A stretch of DNA of 64,000 nucleotides from Lota lota (taxonomy: Eukaryota; Chordata; Actinopteri; Gadiformes; Lotidae). The notes under the pieces are model-generated. The model saw only the letters and a list, made by a program, of their open reading frames with translations, made no database searches and was not told where the DNA came from. The stretch spans positions 1,819,042-1,883,041 of the forward strand of contig JACYXH010000312.1 of the NCBI GenBank assembly GCA_026745465.1, in the 5' to 3' direction. Position 1 is the stretch's first letter. Each line of letters opens with the position of its first letter. The translations under genes were made by a program, and so were the position numbers. Below are positions 33,505-44,631 of this stretch, piece after piece.

Positions 33505-33856
33505 TGTCAGGGTACAATGGCGGACTCAAATGCACGACTCGGACAGGGAATTAGAGTTAAGAAAGTTTAATTGTTAAAGGGACAAAAATGGCAGATAGAT
33601 ATCCGTCGTCAGAACTACAACAATTATCTGGTAAACACGGGGGAAAACAAACACTAGGAATTGCATATGAACACTGAGAAAAAGCTAACGCGGGAAAAAC
33701 GCTGGAGATGGTAACGAACGAATGAAGACAATCTGGCACAGGGAAATGGAACGCGTGCGTATTTAAGCATGGGACTGAGGAAGCAGATAAATTTCAAAAT
33801 AAAACAGGAAGTGAAACAAACAGACAGAAACTCAAAACAAAAGCAGGAACATGACA
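33505..33856 (-). repeat. 5' LTR of element C
   Basis: 352 bp, with the self-primer block (minus-strand GCCAGATTGT at 33728-33737). Followed by the ATAGA target duplication. Confidence 0.93.
33728..33737 (-). promoter_or_regulatory. Self-primer sequence of element C
   Basis: Minus-strand GCCAGATTGT, the exact reverse complement of the primer-binding site at 33493-33502. It sits downstream of a TATTTAA-like box (minus strand of TTTAAGCATG, about 33763), as in element A. Confidence 0.65.
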
Positions 33857-34056
33857 ATAGATGTATCAGTAAGTCAAGTCACATCAATTAAAACAATGGT
33901 AAATTATGCATTTTTTCTACTTGACCAAATGTTCTAAAAGGCAGTGATTCTAGATCTGTTGATGCACATTGTGCATGTGCTCCTCGCCCCAGAAGTCAAG
34001 AGATATAGTCATATCTATGCCATTTTTTAATATATATTTACGAGAAAGAAGAAGGC

Positions 34057-34406
34057 TTCTTCACAAACATTACTCGTGATCCAACACTAGGCATTCCCGC
34101 TGAGCGTCTGATGTCACAACAGATGTGCTCAGCCATTCCTGTGAGCACCAAACTGTTGGAACCAGTCCCAACGAACGCCCAGCCAAACAATGCCCGACTC
34201 CTCAACAAATGGCTCACTCTGAAGCGTCACTGCGACCGTCGAGTCATTCTCTGCAGCCCTTGACAAGTGATCCGAAAGCAAAAGGATACGACCAACTTGG
34301 GACCGTGAAGGAGTTGCGCAAGGAGCCACGCTCCTACATCATCCAGTCCACCGGGAAGAGGAATTGCCGCAACATCCTTCCTGTTGCAGAGCTGCCGTCA
34401 CCATAG
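34057..34406 (+). pseudogene. Mag-like integrase C-terminal remnant, copy 2
   Basis: Orthologue of 2329-2678, nearly identical to it, with the same internal frame change. No catalytic core. Confidence 0.7.
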
Positions 34407-35524
34407 CTCTACACAAAGGACCCTGACTCTCAGAACACCGACCCCTCCACAATGGACTGTGTTCCCCCCACACCACAAAAACCAAAGCCAAACGCCAGAC
34501 AGTTACCTTACACATCCCCTCTGCGGCCAACGCCCACAGCACACCACTAAGAACAACAATGCTCTAACCACAACACTCTCAGGCCAAACCCTCAGACCAG
34601 TAGCAGTAAAACCTTTGAACAAAACAATAAAATAAAACATTCCTGTTTAATGTGGTTTCAGCAGTAGCTGCCAGTATATCAGAATATCATTTATATTTTC
34701 TTTGCACCAAGTTCGCTCACTCATTCACTTAAGAGTGATTTTGTGAATCTGCCTACATGGTAAAGTGATATGTTTATTCACAGATTTGCCGTTGTATAGT
34801 CTAAAATCATTCTGTTTCAGATGATTGTGTTGTTTACTGAAAATCGTAGAACAACATAGTAAAAAAGAAATGTTCTTTAATATTGACGTTCACTAAGTAC
34901 TATTTTGGTTCATGTAAGAGTTGCAAGCTAAAGGGGATGTAGATCATTTGGCTGAATGACTGTCCTGTTTTGTTCATTATGGGCCACCGTATGTTGTGCG
35001 TATTCATGACAGCGCCAGTGCAATACCCAATTCAGTCTGGTACTGTATGAGGACCTGCTCCATGTCTGCTCTGTTAACCTGGTCTCTATTACCAAATCAC
35101 CAGCGGTGACTTGAAGACAGTGTGATCATTTACTTGCACAGAGGAACCAATTTCCACAGTTTATTCTGATAATACAACGTAATAGCAGGGCAGAATAAGT
35201 GAACCTGAGGTCAGTCTCCAGAGTGAACGCTTAAGCAGAAATTGTTCATTAATAGGGTTTTGTTTCTCTGGAGTTTAAGCTCCTCTTTAAAAGGGGAATA
35301 TTTTCCTAATCGGCTCTTGTGGGCTTACGCTGTCTGACTTGGGTGTTCAAGGTAGAACTATTACCCAGGTTCAATTTGGTTTCTAAAAGCTCTATGGACA
35401 CTATCTGCTCATACCAGATGGTTGGCTGATTTGTTTGTGTATGAAGTATGTGTCCTTGAGAGTAGAACCCTCACTCTATGTCCAAGTGTTGTGTAAGCTC
35501 TGGTTTAACATAAATGGTTGTAAA
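34407..35524. other. Non-coding spacer, copy 2
   Basis: Matches copy 3 at 51542-52650; largely deleted from copy 1. No gene is supported. Confidence 0.6.
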
Positions 35525-35529
35525 ATAGC

Positions 35530-35951
35530 TGTCACGATTTGTCTAGTGCAGGAACCCAAAAGCAGACCAGGACGAGGTAAGTTGGAATTTACAAGGTGAG
35601 TATTTATTTGGAAACTGAATTTCGAATGTTGGTCGGGAGTGGGTGAGGCTGGAAGGCTGGAGGTCTTTGTGCTGATCCAACAATGCTGCAGTGAAGTAGA
35701 CAGCCAGGCAGGTGTGAGTGACAATCTAGGTGAGTAATGGTTACGCTAACGATCCGGCAGGGAATGGATGTCTGGTCATGGCTTAAATAGTGCAGAGGTG
35801 ATTATCAGGAGAAGGTGTGCAGATTGCAGCAGGTGAATGTAGTTGGAGAATCAGCCGGGATGTGTTCAGGAAACTCAAGAAAATTGGACTTCAGGTCAGA
35901 GGAATTAACTAAACAAAGGCAAAACAGGCTCAAGGTGCTGGATTCATGACA
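35530..35951 (-). mobile_element. Solo LTR (422 bp)
   Basis: TG...CA ends (TGTCACGATTTG to TCATGACA) flanked by ATAGC at 35525-35529 and 35952-35956; copy 3 has a single ATAGC (about 52647). AATAAA and a TATTTAA-like box are on the minus strand, so the parent element lay in that direction. The interior was lost by LTR recombination. Confidence 0.88.
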
Positions 35952-35956
35952 ATAGC

Positions 35957-37277
35957 AACCAGATATTGGGTAATAGCTTAGCTCAGTTCCCCTTATATGA
36001 GATTCTCGTGATGGCACACAGGACAATATATTCCACAAGCAGAAGAAACAAGGATAAAAAATAACATTAACAAAACTATGTAGAACTGACAGTAGGCCTG
36101 TACAATATAAAACATATACAGGCCTATATCGTCTCTGTATGTATCCACAAATGCCTTTGGAGGCAGGCCATAATCAGGTTTTGCTTTGCCGTAAAGAAAA
36201 TGCGAAACCTAACGTTTTGGTCCGCACCCAAGTTCGATTGCTGTGTTCACAAGTGCCAACTTCACCATACCAGAAGTTCAACTGTACCAAGGGTTTGAGT
36301 AACATTTCCCAAATTGTGTGTTTATGAAAGTGCCCATGGACATATCGGTTCATGTAGGATGTGCAAGTTGGCGAAAGTTTAAGCATAGTACCAGGAAAGG
36401 CGTCTTTAGAACCAGCCTCTCAAACAGATGAAACAAAGGTGTTCTTTACAAGAGCGTCTCCACCATGTGGAATTCTCCGTCCTGGTCAAGACCCCATATG
36501 AGCTGGAGGACTATGAGCCTTGCGAAACTCCAGTTGTTGCTCTTGTAAGCCACCCTGACCAATGACAGTTAACCAACAATTGCATTTGGGCCCCTTCGAT
36601 GAAATGTAAGTCTATTTAAACAATTTAGAGAGACTGGGTTCCTACCTTCATACACTTTGACATCACACAACTTCAAAATGCAAATCTTAGGACTGGGCTG
36701 GTGATAAACCACCCTTCCTTTCCCATGCACTGGACAATCTGAGTGAAGTTGTCTGGGATATCAGAGATGATGGCACGCCTGAGGAAGAGAGGAGATTCAG
36801 TATCCTGGGTGAAGATATCTCAGGCGGTCTGCACCAGACGTACTTGAGCAAGACATGATCTAACTGATCTTGAAGACCAAGTTGTAACTGGCATCTGTGT
36901 GTGAATGGATGTTAGCAGGGGCAAATGTGTACATCTAGCAGTCAATGTGTATCCTTGTAAAACCATTCCGATCTTGCAAGTTCAAATGATGTTGCTCTCT
37001 GCGGATCGGTCTGGCCTCGATCCCATTGAAAGCCTTTTCCAAACAGTTCAAATGTGTTGAAAAGGCTTGTACGGGTCCTTAACTTGTTCGCAGACTGAAG
37101 ACTGACTGGCCGCTCAAAACACGTTAATGCGTGACGCAGCTTTATGACGCGTGAAACCGCGGAATAGTTCGTTAGGATGAAAATGACTAAAGAAATACAA
37201 AAAAATACTTTAAGAAGTAATATTAAACATCTATGGAGCCGAACAACATGTTCAGTTACTGACAATAGCTAATAGTT

Positions 37278-37278
<1 letters not shown>
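35957..37278. other. Non-coding spacer, copy 2
   Basis: Collinear with copy 3 (52652-53930). No supported gene. The hairpin found beside the CA tract in copies 1 and 3 is missing here. Confidence 0.55.

Positions 37279-37311
<33 letters not shown>
37279..37311. repeat. (CA)n microsatellite, copy 2
   Basis: About 16 AC units; the shortest of the three orthologous tracts. Confidence 0.93.
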
Positions 37312-37312
<1 letters not shown>

Positions 37313-40275
37313 GTAATTATCCTCATGTAACTATAGTCAGCATTACAGAGCAATCAAAACTCCCAGACTTAAAGATGGCACACACCAGCCGAGTCTGGAG
37401 GTCTTTCTGGGATAAAAACATCCTCTACATCCAAGACCAGCAGCAGATTTATTTGTATTTGCATTCAATTGCACTCATTTGCAAATACATCTGCTCACGC
37501 ATAACTGGCACGTATTGACACTATCATAGACGGACATGCTCAACAGCAGACAGACATCCCCTTGAGAGGGGCAGGAGTACTACAGTGAATCTGTAGTACC
37601 CTTCTACATGTACTGATATGGAACGCTAACCTTATCACACAGGCAAATGCAAAAGACACAAAGGAAATGCTACATGCAAAATACATAAAAAACAATACAC
37701 GAGAAACATAAATGTTGGGAACAACCATAAGCAGAATGCATGTAAACGTGACTACTGGTGCCTTCCACCTTCACTGTAGAAGTTGTATAGAAATATGGCC
37801 GTGAATAATCTCTACAACCACACAACACCTTAACCCACGTCAAGCCAGGCTCATGTCATTTGGACCACGTCTGGACCACACAACACTTGCAAGTGCCACC
37901 TGGCCCCCATCAGGCCACAATGTGTCTGCTACCTGGGATGGCTTGAATGTGTATTAATATTAGTGAGCGGTACAACATTTGGAAAAGTAAATACGAACAT
38001 GTTACTTGCACATGTTCAAATTGCTGTGTGTTAGAAAGACGGAGAGAGAAAGTGTGTTTTTATGTGTGTGCGTGTGTTTTGTGTGCGTCTATTTGTTATT
38101 TTCTTACACAGGTGTCTAGGTAAGATATCCATATTTTATATATATTTTTATTATTATTGCAAACCCATAAATGCAGTAAAAGAAAGGCACAGGCTCATAT
38201 ACACACACGATTCATATACATATACAAGTGTTTAACATTCACAAATGTCTGCTGATTTGTTTGTATGTACACAACAAATTAACCTTGCAGAAACTGATTT
38301 CACATGTCATTCATTATTCCTGTTAAGCTATAGCATATGTGTCGAATAGAGTATTGACATCCCTGTCTTTAAAGTCCATCAAAATCTGTTCAGAAGCACG
38401 TAGAACCTGGCTTTTAGCTTGCTACACACGTTGACATTAAAACAATGTTAAAATAGTACCACAGTGATTCAAAAATAGCATCATATGCTTCCCTTAATCC
38501 TTTAAAAATGTGTAGTGAAGTGTGTTTTTGTACATCGACTGATATTACGTTGTAACTACTAAGTATTTACATTTAATATTATACAAACGTATTTAGTTGG
38601 TGTTTTAGTATTAAAGATTTGTAGAAAGTAGTTAAGTAAAAAAATAGTATTATGCTCATTTTAAGTGCAGATGTAATCATCAGTTCAATTATATTGTATC
38701 TCTCTTATATTCTTCATCATACATCCTCTTCAGCTTATAATTTTTTGAAAATAATTGTAGACTTTAGCTTGATCATTTCATTAGAGATGATTTCAGACTG
38801 GTTTTGTGTTAATCAGGAAACAAGGTCCACAATAATGCTACATGGATTTGTAACAGGGTGTCTTATTATACTACCAAGCCGTGTCAACGCACCATCGGGA
38901 TGTTGGCAGTTTTATAAAGGCTGAACACTTTACAATTAGTTAGTTGAGCAATTGTGTGGAATTTCTTTGGATGCAGTATGACTGAATTTAGTTTTGTTTG
39001 CAAAATCACATTAAAAATAACTCTTCCTGAAGGAACTTGACTCTTCCTGCAGGAACTCTCACTCTCTTCCTCTTCAATAGACAACAGTTTGGCCCAGTCC
39101 CTCAGACATGGTTTGGTTCGCCTGCGAAGAGCACATACATGTCTGAGAAAATATTCAATCATCAATCCTGTTTAGATGAATAGCCACAGGTAGTGCGGCT
39201 ATTAAGTAATATAAACCAGTTCTACCAGCAGTGATGCAACTCCCTTTCTGCTAAATGGTGGTTGATCGATTGTGCACCATTCAGGCTAAACCACAACTAT
39301 CCTTTTAGAACGGTGTAGAATAGAAGCTTTAGCTTGTCTTTCATTCCACAAAGCACCCTTGAAAGAAATATAGAGAACAACTTTTTCTTTCTCCTGTTTC
39401 TATAACGAAGCATTTGGCTTGTTTGATGAATTGTATGTACTCGCATGATTCTTACAATTTCTGGGTAGTATCTTCATTGTTGAACGTACTTATTGTAAGT
39501 TGCTTTGGATATAAGCAACTTAAATGTAATGTAATGTAAACCTTTCAGTTGAAAATATTTACAGAGACATTATTTAGTCTGTGTATTTTCATTATCATAT
39601 GCAAAGAAAAATCTGTTTACTAAATGCTACGAAATGATTCCATGACTGTTAAGAAATAAAAGGTGATAAATAAATTACAATAAAATATGAACACACCATT
39701 AGGGAAGATACAGTAAGCATATTTTACAAAATATATTGTTATTATACAGCCATGGCGATAAAATGACTGACATGTAAAATATTAACTCGATCAATGATTG
39801 CACAATATTTGTGATAAATTTCATAGTGACCGTTCAGATAATAGACCAGACATAAGTAGCATAAGAGAGGTTTATAACGATGGTTTGAAGAGGTGGCCTT
39901 TTTTTTATCACCTTTATCAGGCATGTATTCTGCCACGATTTTGAGTTTAACAAATTTATCACAGGAATGAATAACCGTAGGTTTTCATTTTAAATCTCTC
40001 CTTAATTCCAAGCTATGTCAGGGTTTCAATATAAAATCTAAATAAAAACATAAGACCATCAACATTACACTAGTCAACCCATGATATATCAACAGACATT
40101 TCTTGTAAGATTTGTATCTTTACTTTGGGTTTCGGTAAACAACCAAACTTTCTGTTTGGTTGAGGCTTGTCTCACTGCTTTTCAGATGGCAGACAACCAA
40201 AAACGGGAACAAAGTACTTCTGTTTTGGCTGTGCTGAGTTGCCCTACAGGTTTGTAAGGCTAATCAGTAAACAAA
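37312..40275. other. Non-coding spacer, copy 2, lacking the viral cluster
   Basis: Collinear with copy 3 to about 39308, where about 2.9 kb including all viral ORFs is missing and a short unrelated sequence (ACGGTGTAGAAT) fills the junction. The candidate terminal exon is at 39074-39121 and a fish repeat tail at about 39404-39538. Confidence 0.55.
39404..39538 (+). repeat. Fish interspersed repeat tail, copy 2
   Basis: Orthologue of 6182-6320, ending in ATGTAATGTAATGTAA; closer than the other copies to the form I recall as common in fish. Confidence 0.5.
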
Positions 40276-40280
40276 GAAAG

Positions 40281-40450
40281 TGTAGTATATTGGGAATACT
40301 AATTAGTAACTAGACTGGCACAGACTTTGCTCATAACTCTTTATTGAATAGCGACCATGCATCAACTTCTAACTCCGGGGAGAGAGTGGGGAGTTCCTGT
40401 GCCCAACAACGGCACTACTGCCCCTAGTGGTCATATCCCACTCTACAACA
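40281..40450 (-). mobile_element. Solo LTR (170 bp)
   Basis: Begins TGTAGTATATTGGG and ends CTCTACAACA, flanked by GAAAG at 40276-40280 and 40451-40455. Copies 1 and 3 lack it (AAAGAAACGTGTTCC). AATAAA is on the minus strand. Confidence 0.85.
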
Positions 40451-40624
40451 GAAAGTGTTCCTTGTTTTCCATTCCAGCTCACATCTTTATTCCTTGATTT
40501 CTTTTGTTTTGCTCCAAACTCTAACTTTGTGTTTGTTCAGGAACGATAGCATGCAACAATACTCTTTGTACTCAAGCTGTTCACCTACAAGGCATTTCTG
40601 GGAAAGCCCAAGAAGAGTACTTAC

Positions 40625-40723
40625 ATTTATCGCATCATTTTCTCAGGAAGAACAGCAGTCCTATGATCACTAAAACAGCGACCACAGATGGGACTACTTT
40701 GGATGCCAAATTTGAACCTGGAT
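40625..40723 (-). CDS. IgSF receptor transmembrane exon, copy 2
   Basis: A phase 1-1 exon of 99 bases with acceptor CTGCTCCAG and intact donor GTAAGT. It encodes a short extracellular stem, the helix VVAVLVIIGLLFFL and a basic stop-transfer. It joins in frame to the V-set exon at 41702-42034, so membrane-bound and, through the exon at 41209-41378, unanchored forms are both conceivable. The cytoplasmic exons that should follow at lower coordinates are not identified. Confidence 0.7.
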
Positions 40724-41208
40724 CTGGAGCAGATAGAAAGTAAAGATTAAGATTTTCTTAGTGTATGTGACATGCTCTTTTGTTGTCACACTCCTCTCAT
40801 CAACAGCTTCAACCTGCATTGTGTAACTTTCTCACTGCTGCCAACACATTTGCTAGCAGATCATTTTTTGAAATGATGAAGCATAAATCCTGTGAACAGT
40901 TGCATTCATTTCAGCCCTCAGCTAATACATGAAACACACCCATGAGTGTAATTGGTCATCAAAATCTGGCCTACGGGTGAAATTGTTATTAGGGTAGAGA
41001 AGGCCTCAGAGAGAACGATACCTTCATAGTAAAGGGGAACGTTATAATGGGCTTCTCTTTCCCTGCCTCCACTGCTATTGGAGGCTCTGGGAAGCTGTGT
41101 TCGGGGCTTACTCTGCTAGAGAGGAGACTGGTGTATGCATAGGTATTTTGTACAACTCTTGTGTGCTTCTTTGCTTTTGGAAGTCTCATCTGTCCTAGAT
41201 GCAATATC

Positions 41209-41378
41209 TCATAAAGGAATTACTGCAACAATGGCGTCCTGTAAATGGCTGGGTGTCAAATCATAACTGTGTTCATCAAACCAACCGGTTATCTGTTCAG
41301 AGCTACCTTCATTCGGGGAAGGCGTCATAACCTTCTGGTTGTTTTCATTCACTCCGATGGTCGGACTGCTATAGGTGG
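41209..41378 (-). CDS. IgSF gene hydrophilic exon with stop, copy 2
   Basis: Acceptor CTCTTTTCAG, then a 170-base phase-1 segment starting ATYSSPTIGV and ending at TGA. If used after the V-set exon, the product is about 190 residues: signal, one V domain and a Ser/Asn-rich tail without membrane anchor. The same reading frame in copy 3 has AGA at the stop position and runs on into RDIESRTDETSKS. This could be a true alternative last exon or an old tail exon damaged by the stop. Confidence 0.5.
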
Positions 41379-41701
41379 CTGAAAAGAGAAAACATAATCG
41401 GGTGAATTCATGAATTTTCTATGATTTTCTATGAATATCTCTAATAACTAAATGTGTGGCACATTTCTAATAGGTATTTCTACTCTTGCTCAAATAGAAA
41501 CTACACACTGATCCTCAAGCTGTTTTCAGTTTTCTATGGAGCTACTACAAGAAGGAGCTCCTTTCAAAACAACTAAAGAAGACGTTATTGTTTTTTGGCA
41601 TAGTTGTATTAATAACCTTACACTTTTGCATTTCCCTTTAAGTCACACAGCTCGTTGTCCAAAAACACAATATTTATTAATCAGCGATAGGCCAGACCCA
41701 C

Positions 41702-42034
41702 CTGAGAGTTCGAGGCTGGCTGAGCTGTCACAATAGCCTCTATTGGTGAACACTTTGCACGTGTAGTTTCCAACGTCTTCCACCATGGTGTTGGTCACCA
41801 GCATCGAGACATTCAAGTTGCTCTCATTCCGGTGGGGCTCAGCCAATGTAAAGCGTGGTTCAGAGTTGGGGGCATTACCTCTTTTGTATTCTATTAAAGT
41901 GGCTCCTTCTTTCGTCCAAAATACCCTCTCTATCCGTGCATCTGGCACTCCTGAAAGATTCACAATGCACTCCAACAATGACTGTTGGCCTAACCGTCCT
42001 TGCTTGTAATCATTACACTTCAGATTTACAAAAC
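41702..42034 (-). CDS. IgSF receptor V-set exon, copy 2
   Basis: A 333-base phase 1-1 exon, open throughout, with acceptor TCTTTGCAG and donor GTGGGT. Domain landmarks are B-strand Cys in LECIVNL, C-strand Trp in VFWTKEG and F-strand DVGNYTC, plus extra cysteines in KCNDY and RGYCDSS that could form a second disulphide. N-glycosylation sequons occur (NES, NVS, NYT). The receptor family is not recognised; fish carry many such lineage-specific V-domain receptors. Most differences from copies 1 and 3 change amino acids. Confidence 0.8.
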
Positions 42035-42148
42035 CTGCAAAGATAAATGTTCAAATTAGATCAGAGTATTATTAATACATTATATATATGAATATTATAT
42101 AACACATATCATTGATTAAAGTTGGTTATGGTAAATATACCAACTTAC

Positions 42149-42218
42149 TGAAATCACACCCAGCAATGATATTGCAGATAAGGGTCAGGGACAGCAAGCA
42201 CTCTCCCCAGGAGGCCAT
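42149..42218 (-). CDS. IgSF receptor signal-peptide exon, copy 2
   Basis: ATG followed by a hydrophobic leader (MASWG...LLSLTLICNIIAG) and donor GTAAGT; a 70-base exon ending in phase 1. Almost unchanged between the three copies. Confidence 0.82.
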
Positions 42219-44113
42219 GATCTCTGTAGGGTTATTCACACAGCTCTTAGCTTTCTTCTTTATTTTTCTACCATCTGTTGGTCAACAAGATGCACACGTT
42301 TAACATTGCCAAGCTTCAGCTGGATATACTAGACTTTCTTCCCCCATAGTCATGTTCCTGTTACTCTCCAAATGCCCTTGCCAGTGCAGCTGAGAATCGA
42401 TGTAAGTAACATGTAAGATGTAAGTAACGCCTGTGCATTGCACAGGTGTAGGAAGTATGCAGGTGAGTCTTTTTCTATTAAATTGCCTACAGATAAATCT
42501 GTTCACTTTTCAAATCAAATGTCCCAGTTAAAGCCATTGATTGGATTTGGCTTTAGAGCAATTAGGCCTGCCCTAAATGTTAACAATACATCTTTGATCC
42601 AGCAGTCCTATTGATACATAAAAATAAATAAAAAAGGATTTCATTAATCGGTAGAAGTAGTGCTCTGTGTATATCGTTTAGAGAACTTAGAGAATCACCC
42701 CGCAAGAATAATTTTGCCCCAAAACATATCTTGACGTACACAGACTCTCACAGTCTACTGTGAGTGACTTTCATTGACCAGTGTAGCAGTAGTGCAGAGA
42801 TATTGCATTCTCCCATTTCACAGCAAGACGCCGTCGTTTTTCCCCCATCACGTTTATCACACAAAGAAGTAACTTTCCAATCAGCTAGTAGTTCTAGCTA
42901 GCAAGCTATATACTCAAAAAGCGAAGCTATTCAATCGCATGCACAAAGTTGATTGACAGCCAGAGATGCTCATAAGTCCTTTTTTGCAAGTCCAAGTCAA
43001 GTCTCAAGTCTTTGGTCACAAGTCCAAGTCAAGTCTCAAGTCTTCCTTTGCAAGTCCAAATCAAGTCTCAAATCTCTTATGGTTGTAATAGGGTTGCACT
43101 GATCCCACTTTTTCATTACCGATACAGACTCTGAGCAACACATCTTGGAATGGGCCGGTACCGAGTACCGATCTGATACCAGAGGGGTTTTTTCTTTCAA
43201 TAAAAAGCTGCAAATTGGGCTAGCCTAAACCCACATGTTTTTTTTAAATATGAATATATTAAATGGATATGTACAACATGAAATGATTTTGCACAAATAT
43301 AACTCATATAAGCCGAATATTAGACAGGCCCATTTCCAAACGTTGAATAAAGTAAATGGAAACATACAAGCATGACTGAATTGTGTGCAATATAAATATA
43401 TTAATTTATTCGTTTTTTTTAAATATATAGGCCTACACACCAGCCAAATTAACATTATAAGATACATAGTGTATGTTTTTTGTATTTGTTTGTTCCCTGT
43501 ATCCCTGACATCTCTTACTATATTCATTGTGTGCTGATTATATCAGGGTTCTTAGCAAAACAAGATTTAAAAATAAATAAAGATCTTACCTATTGCAGCT
43601 TTAACAAAGTCAAAGTCAAAGTCAACGTTTCAAACTGCAAGACGCGATTGGTAAATAAAACCACAATAGGTGTTTATTATGCATCGAGCTGCTGGGTTAG
43701 GTTTAATCTCCTTTTGTTGCACAGAAACATTGAATGTTTCACATACGAAAAAGGAAAGTGGTGTCCTCGACGAACAGCGACAAGGATTCCAACGTGGCGT
43801 TAGGTGAACGCAGACATCGCCTAAACCCGCTCATTCACACAGACGCCTGGAAGCCTTACCCCCCCCCCCCCCCAATCTCCAGCGTGCTCCGCGTGGGCTG
43901 CTTCTCACCACTGTCTATTGTCCGATCTTGCCCAACACAGCCTAAGGCTGCAATCTTCGTTATTTCTAAAAGGTACCCGTGGGCGAGAGAAAATAGCTCT
44001 TCACGCAGTTGATCCTACAGAACACATGACGTAGAGTCGTCCAGCCTGTAGCCTCACGCATATGAACACGACATCACAACAAACTAAGTGGTTAAAGTTG
44101 GTACATCAGTCAA
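42219..44113. other. 5' flank of IgSF gene and non-coding DNA, copy 2
   Basis: Contains the CAAGTC minisatellite (about 42978-43075), an interspersed repeat fragment (about 43088-43187, with GGTACCGAGTACCGATCTGA) and a C run at about 43859. No gene is supported. Confidence 0.5.
42978..43075. repeat. CAAGTC-type minisatellite, copy 2
   Basis: Tandem CAAGTCCAAGTCAAGTCT units, shorter than in copy 1. Confidence 0.75.
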
Positions 44114-44296
44114 ATAAGTTGCGGGGGTTCAGTTTTGTTGGGGGGGTTGGTGTCTAAACTGAATTAGGCACGCTCTCATCACGGAGAAGTCCTCCACCGC
44201 TTCCCCCTCACCGGTGTGTTGCACAACAGGCGCAGGGCGCGCTTGGCCTAAAGGGCAGAGCTCTTTAAAGATGCGCTACCGTTCAGTCTAACATAC

Positions 44297-44518
44297 TGTA
44301 ACGGTTCTGAGTTGCATGTTTGTCTGCATTGTGTTGATATTCTGATTGGGTGTTCAGGAGAATGGGGCGGGCCTTAAGGTGGTATATCCGGGTTACAATG
44401 TGGGGAAGTTCATGTTCGTGTGTTACAGCGTTCGACAACGTGTGCCCGCGATAAAATAAAGAGAGTTAATCAAAACAACTTGTGTGGTGCGTGGACACAT
44501 ATAAAATGGGTTGCTACA
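44297..44518 (+). repeat. Left LTR of element E
   Basis: Begins TGTAACGGTTCTGAG and ends GGTTGCTACA; 222 bp, AATAAA at about 44455. Confidence 0.92.
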
Positions 44519-44520
44519 TT

Positions 44521-44533
44521 TGGTGTCAGAAGT
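44521..44533 (+). promoter_or_regulatory. tRNA-Leu-type primer-binding site of element E
   Basis: TGGTGTCAGAAGT two bases after the LTR, the same sequence as in element D. Confidence 0.65.
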
Positions 44534-44631
44534 AAACCGTAAACTGGACGAAACGAAGGACGTGACTTTGCCCCACTCACTGCACTTCGCCTGGCATTAC
44601 CGCATGTGGCTAGCTGCGTGAGCTAACGATA

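Larger units (their letters stand above)
23839..33856 (-). mobile_element. Sushi-like chromovirus (element C) carrying a nested insertion
   Basis: LTRs of 353 and 352 bp with target duplication ATAGA at 23834-23838 and 33857-33861. The Mag-like element accounts for 28115-32917; without it the element is about 5.2 kb. Gag and Pol are fused in a single frame, unlike elements A and B. The gag is split by the nested insertion and the integrase core has a one-base frameshift near 25205. LTRs differ at about two positions. Confidence 0.93.
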
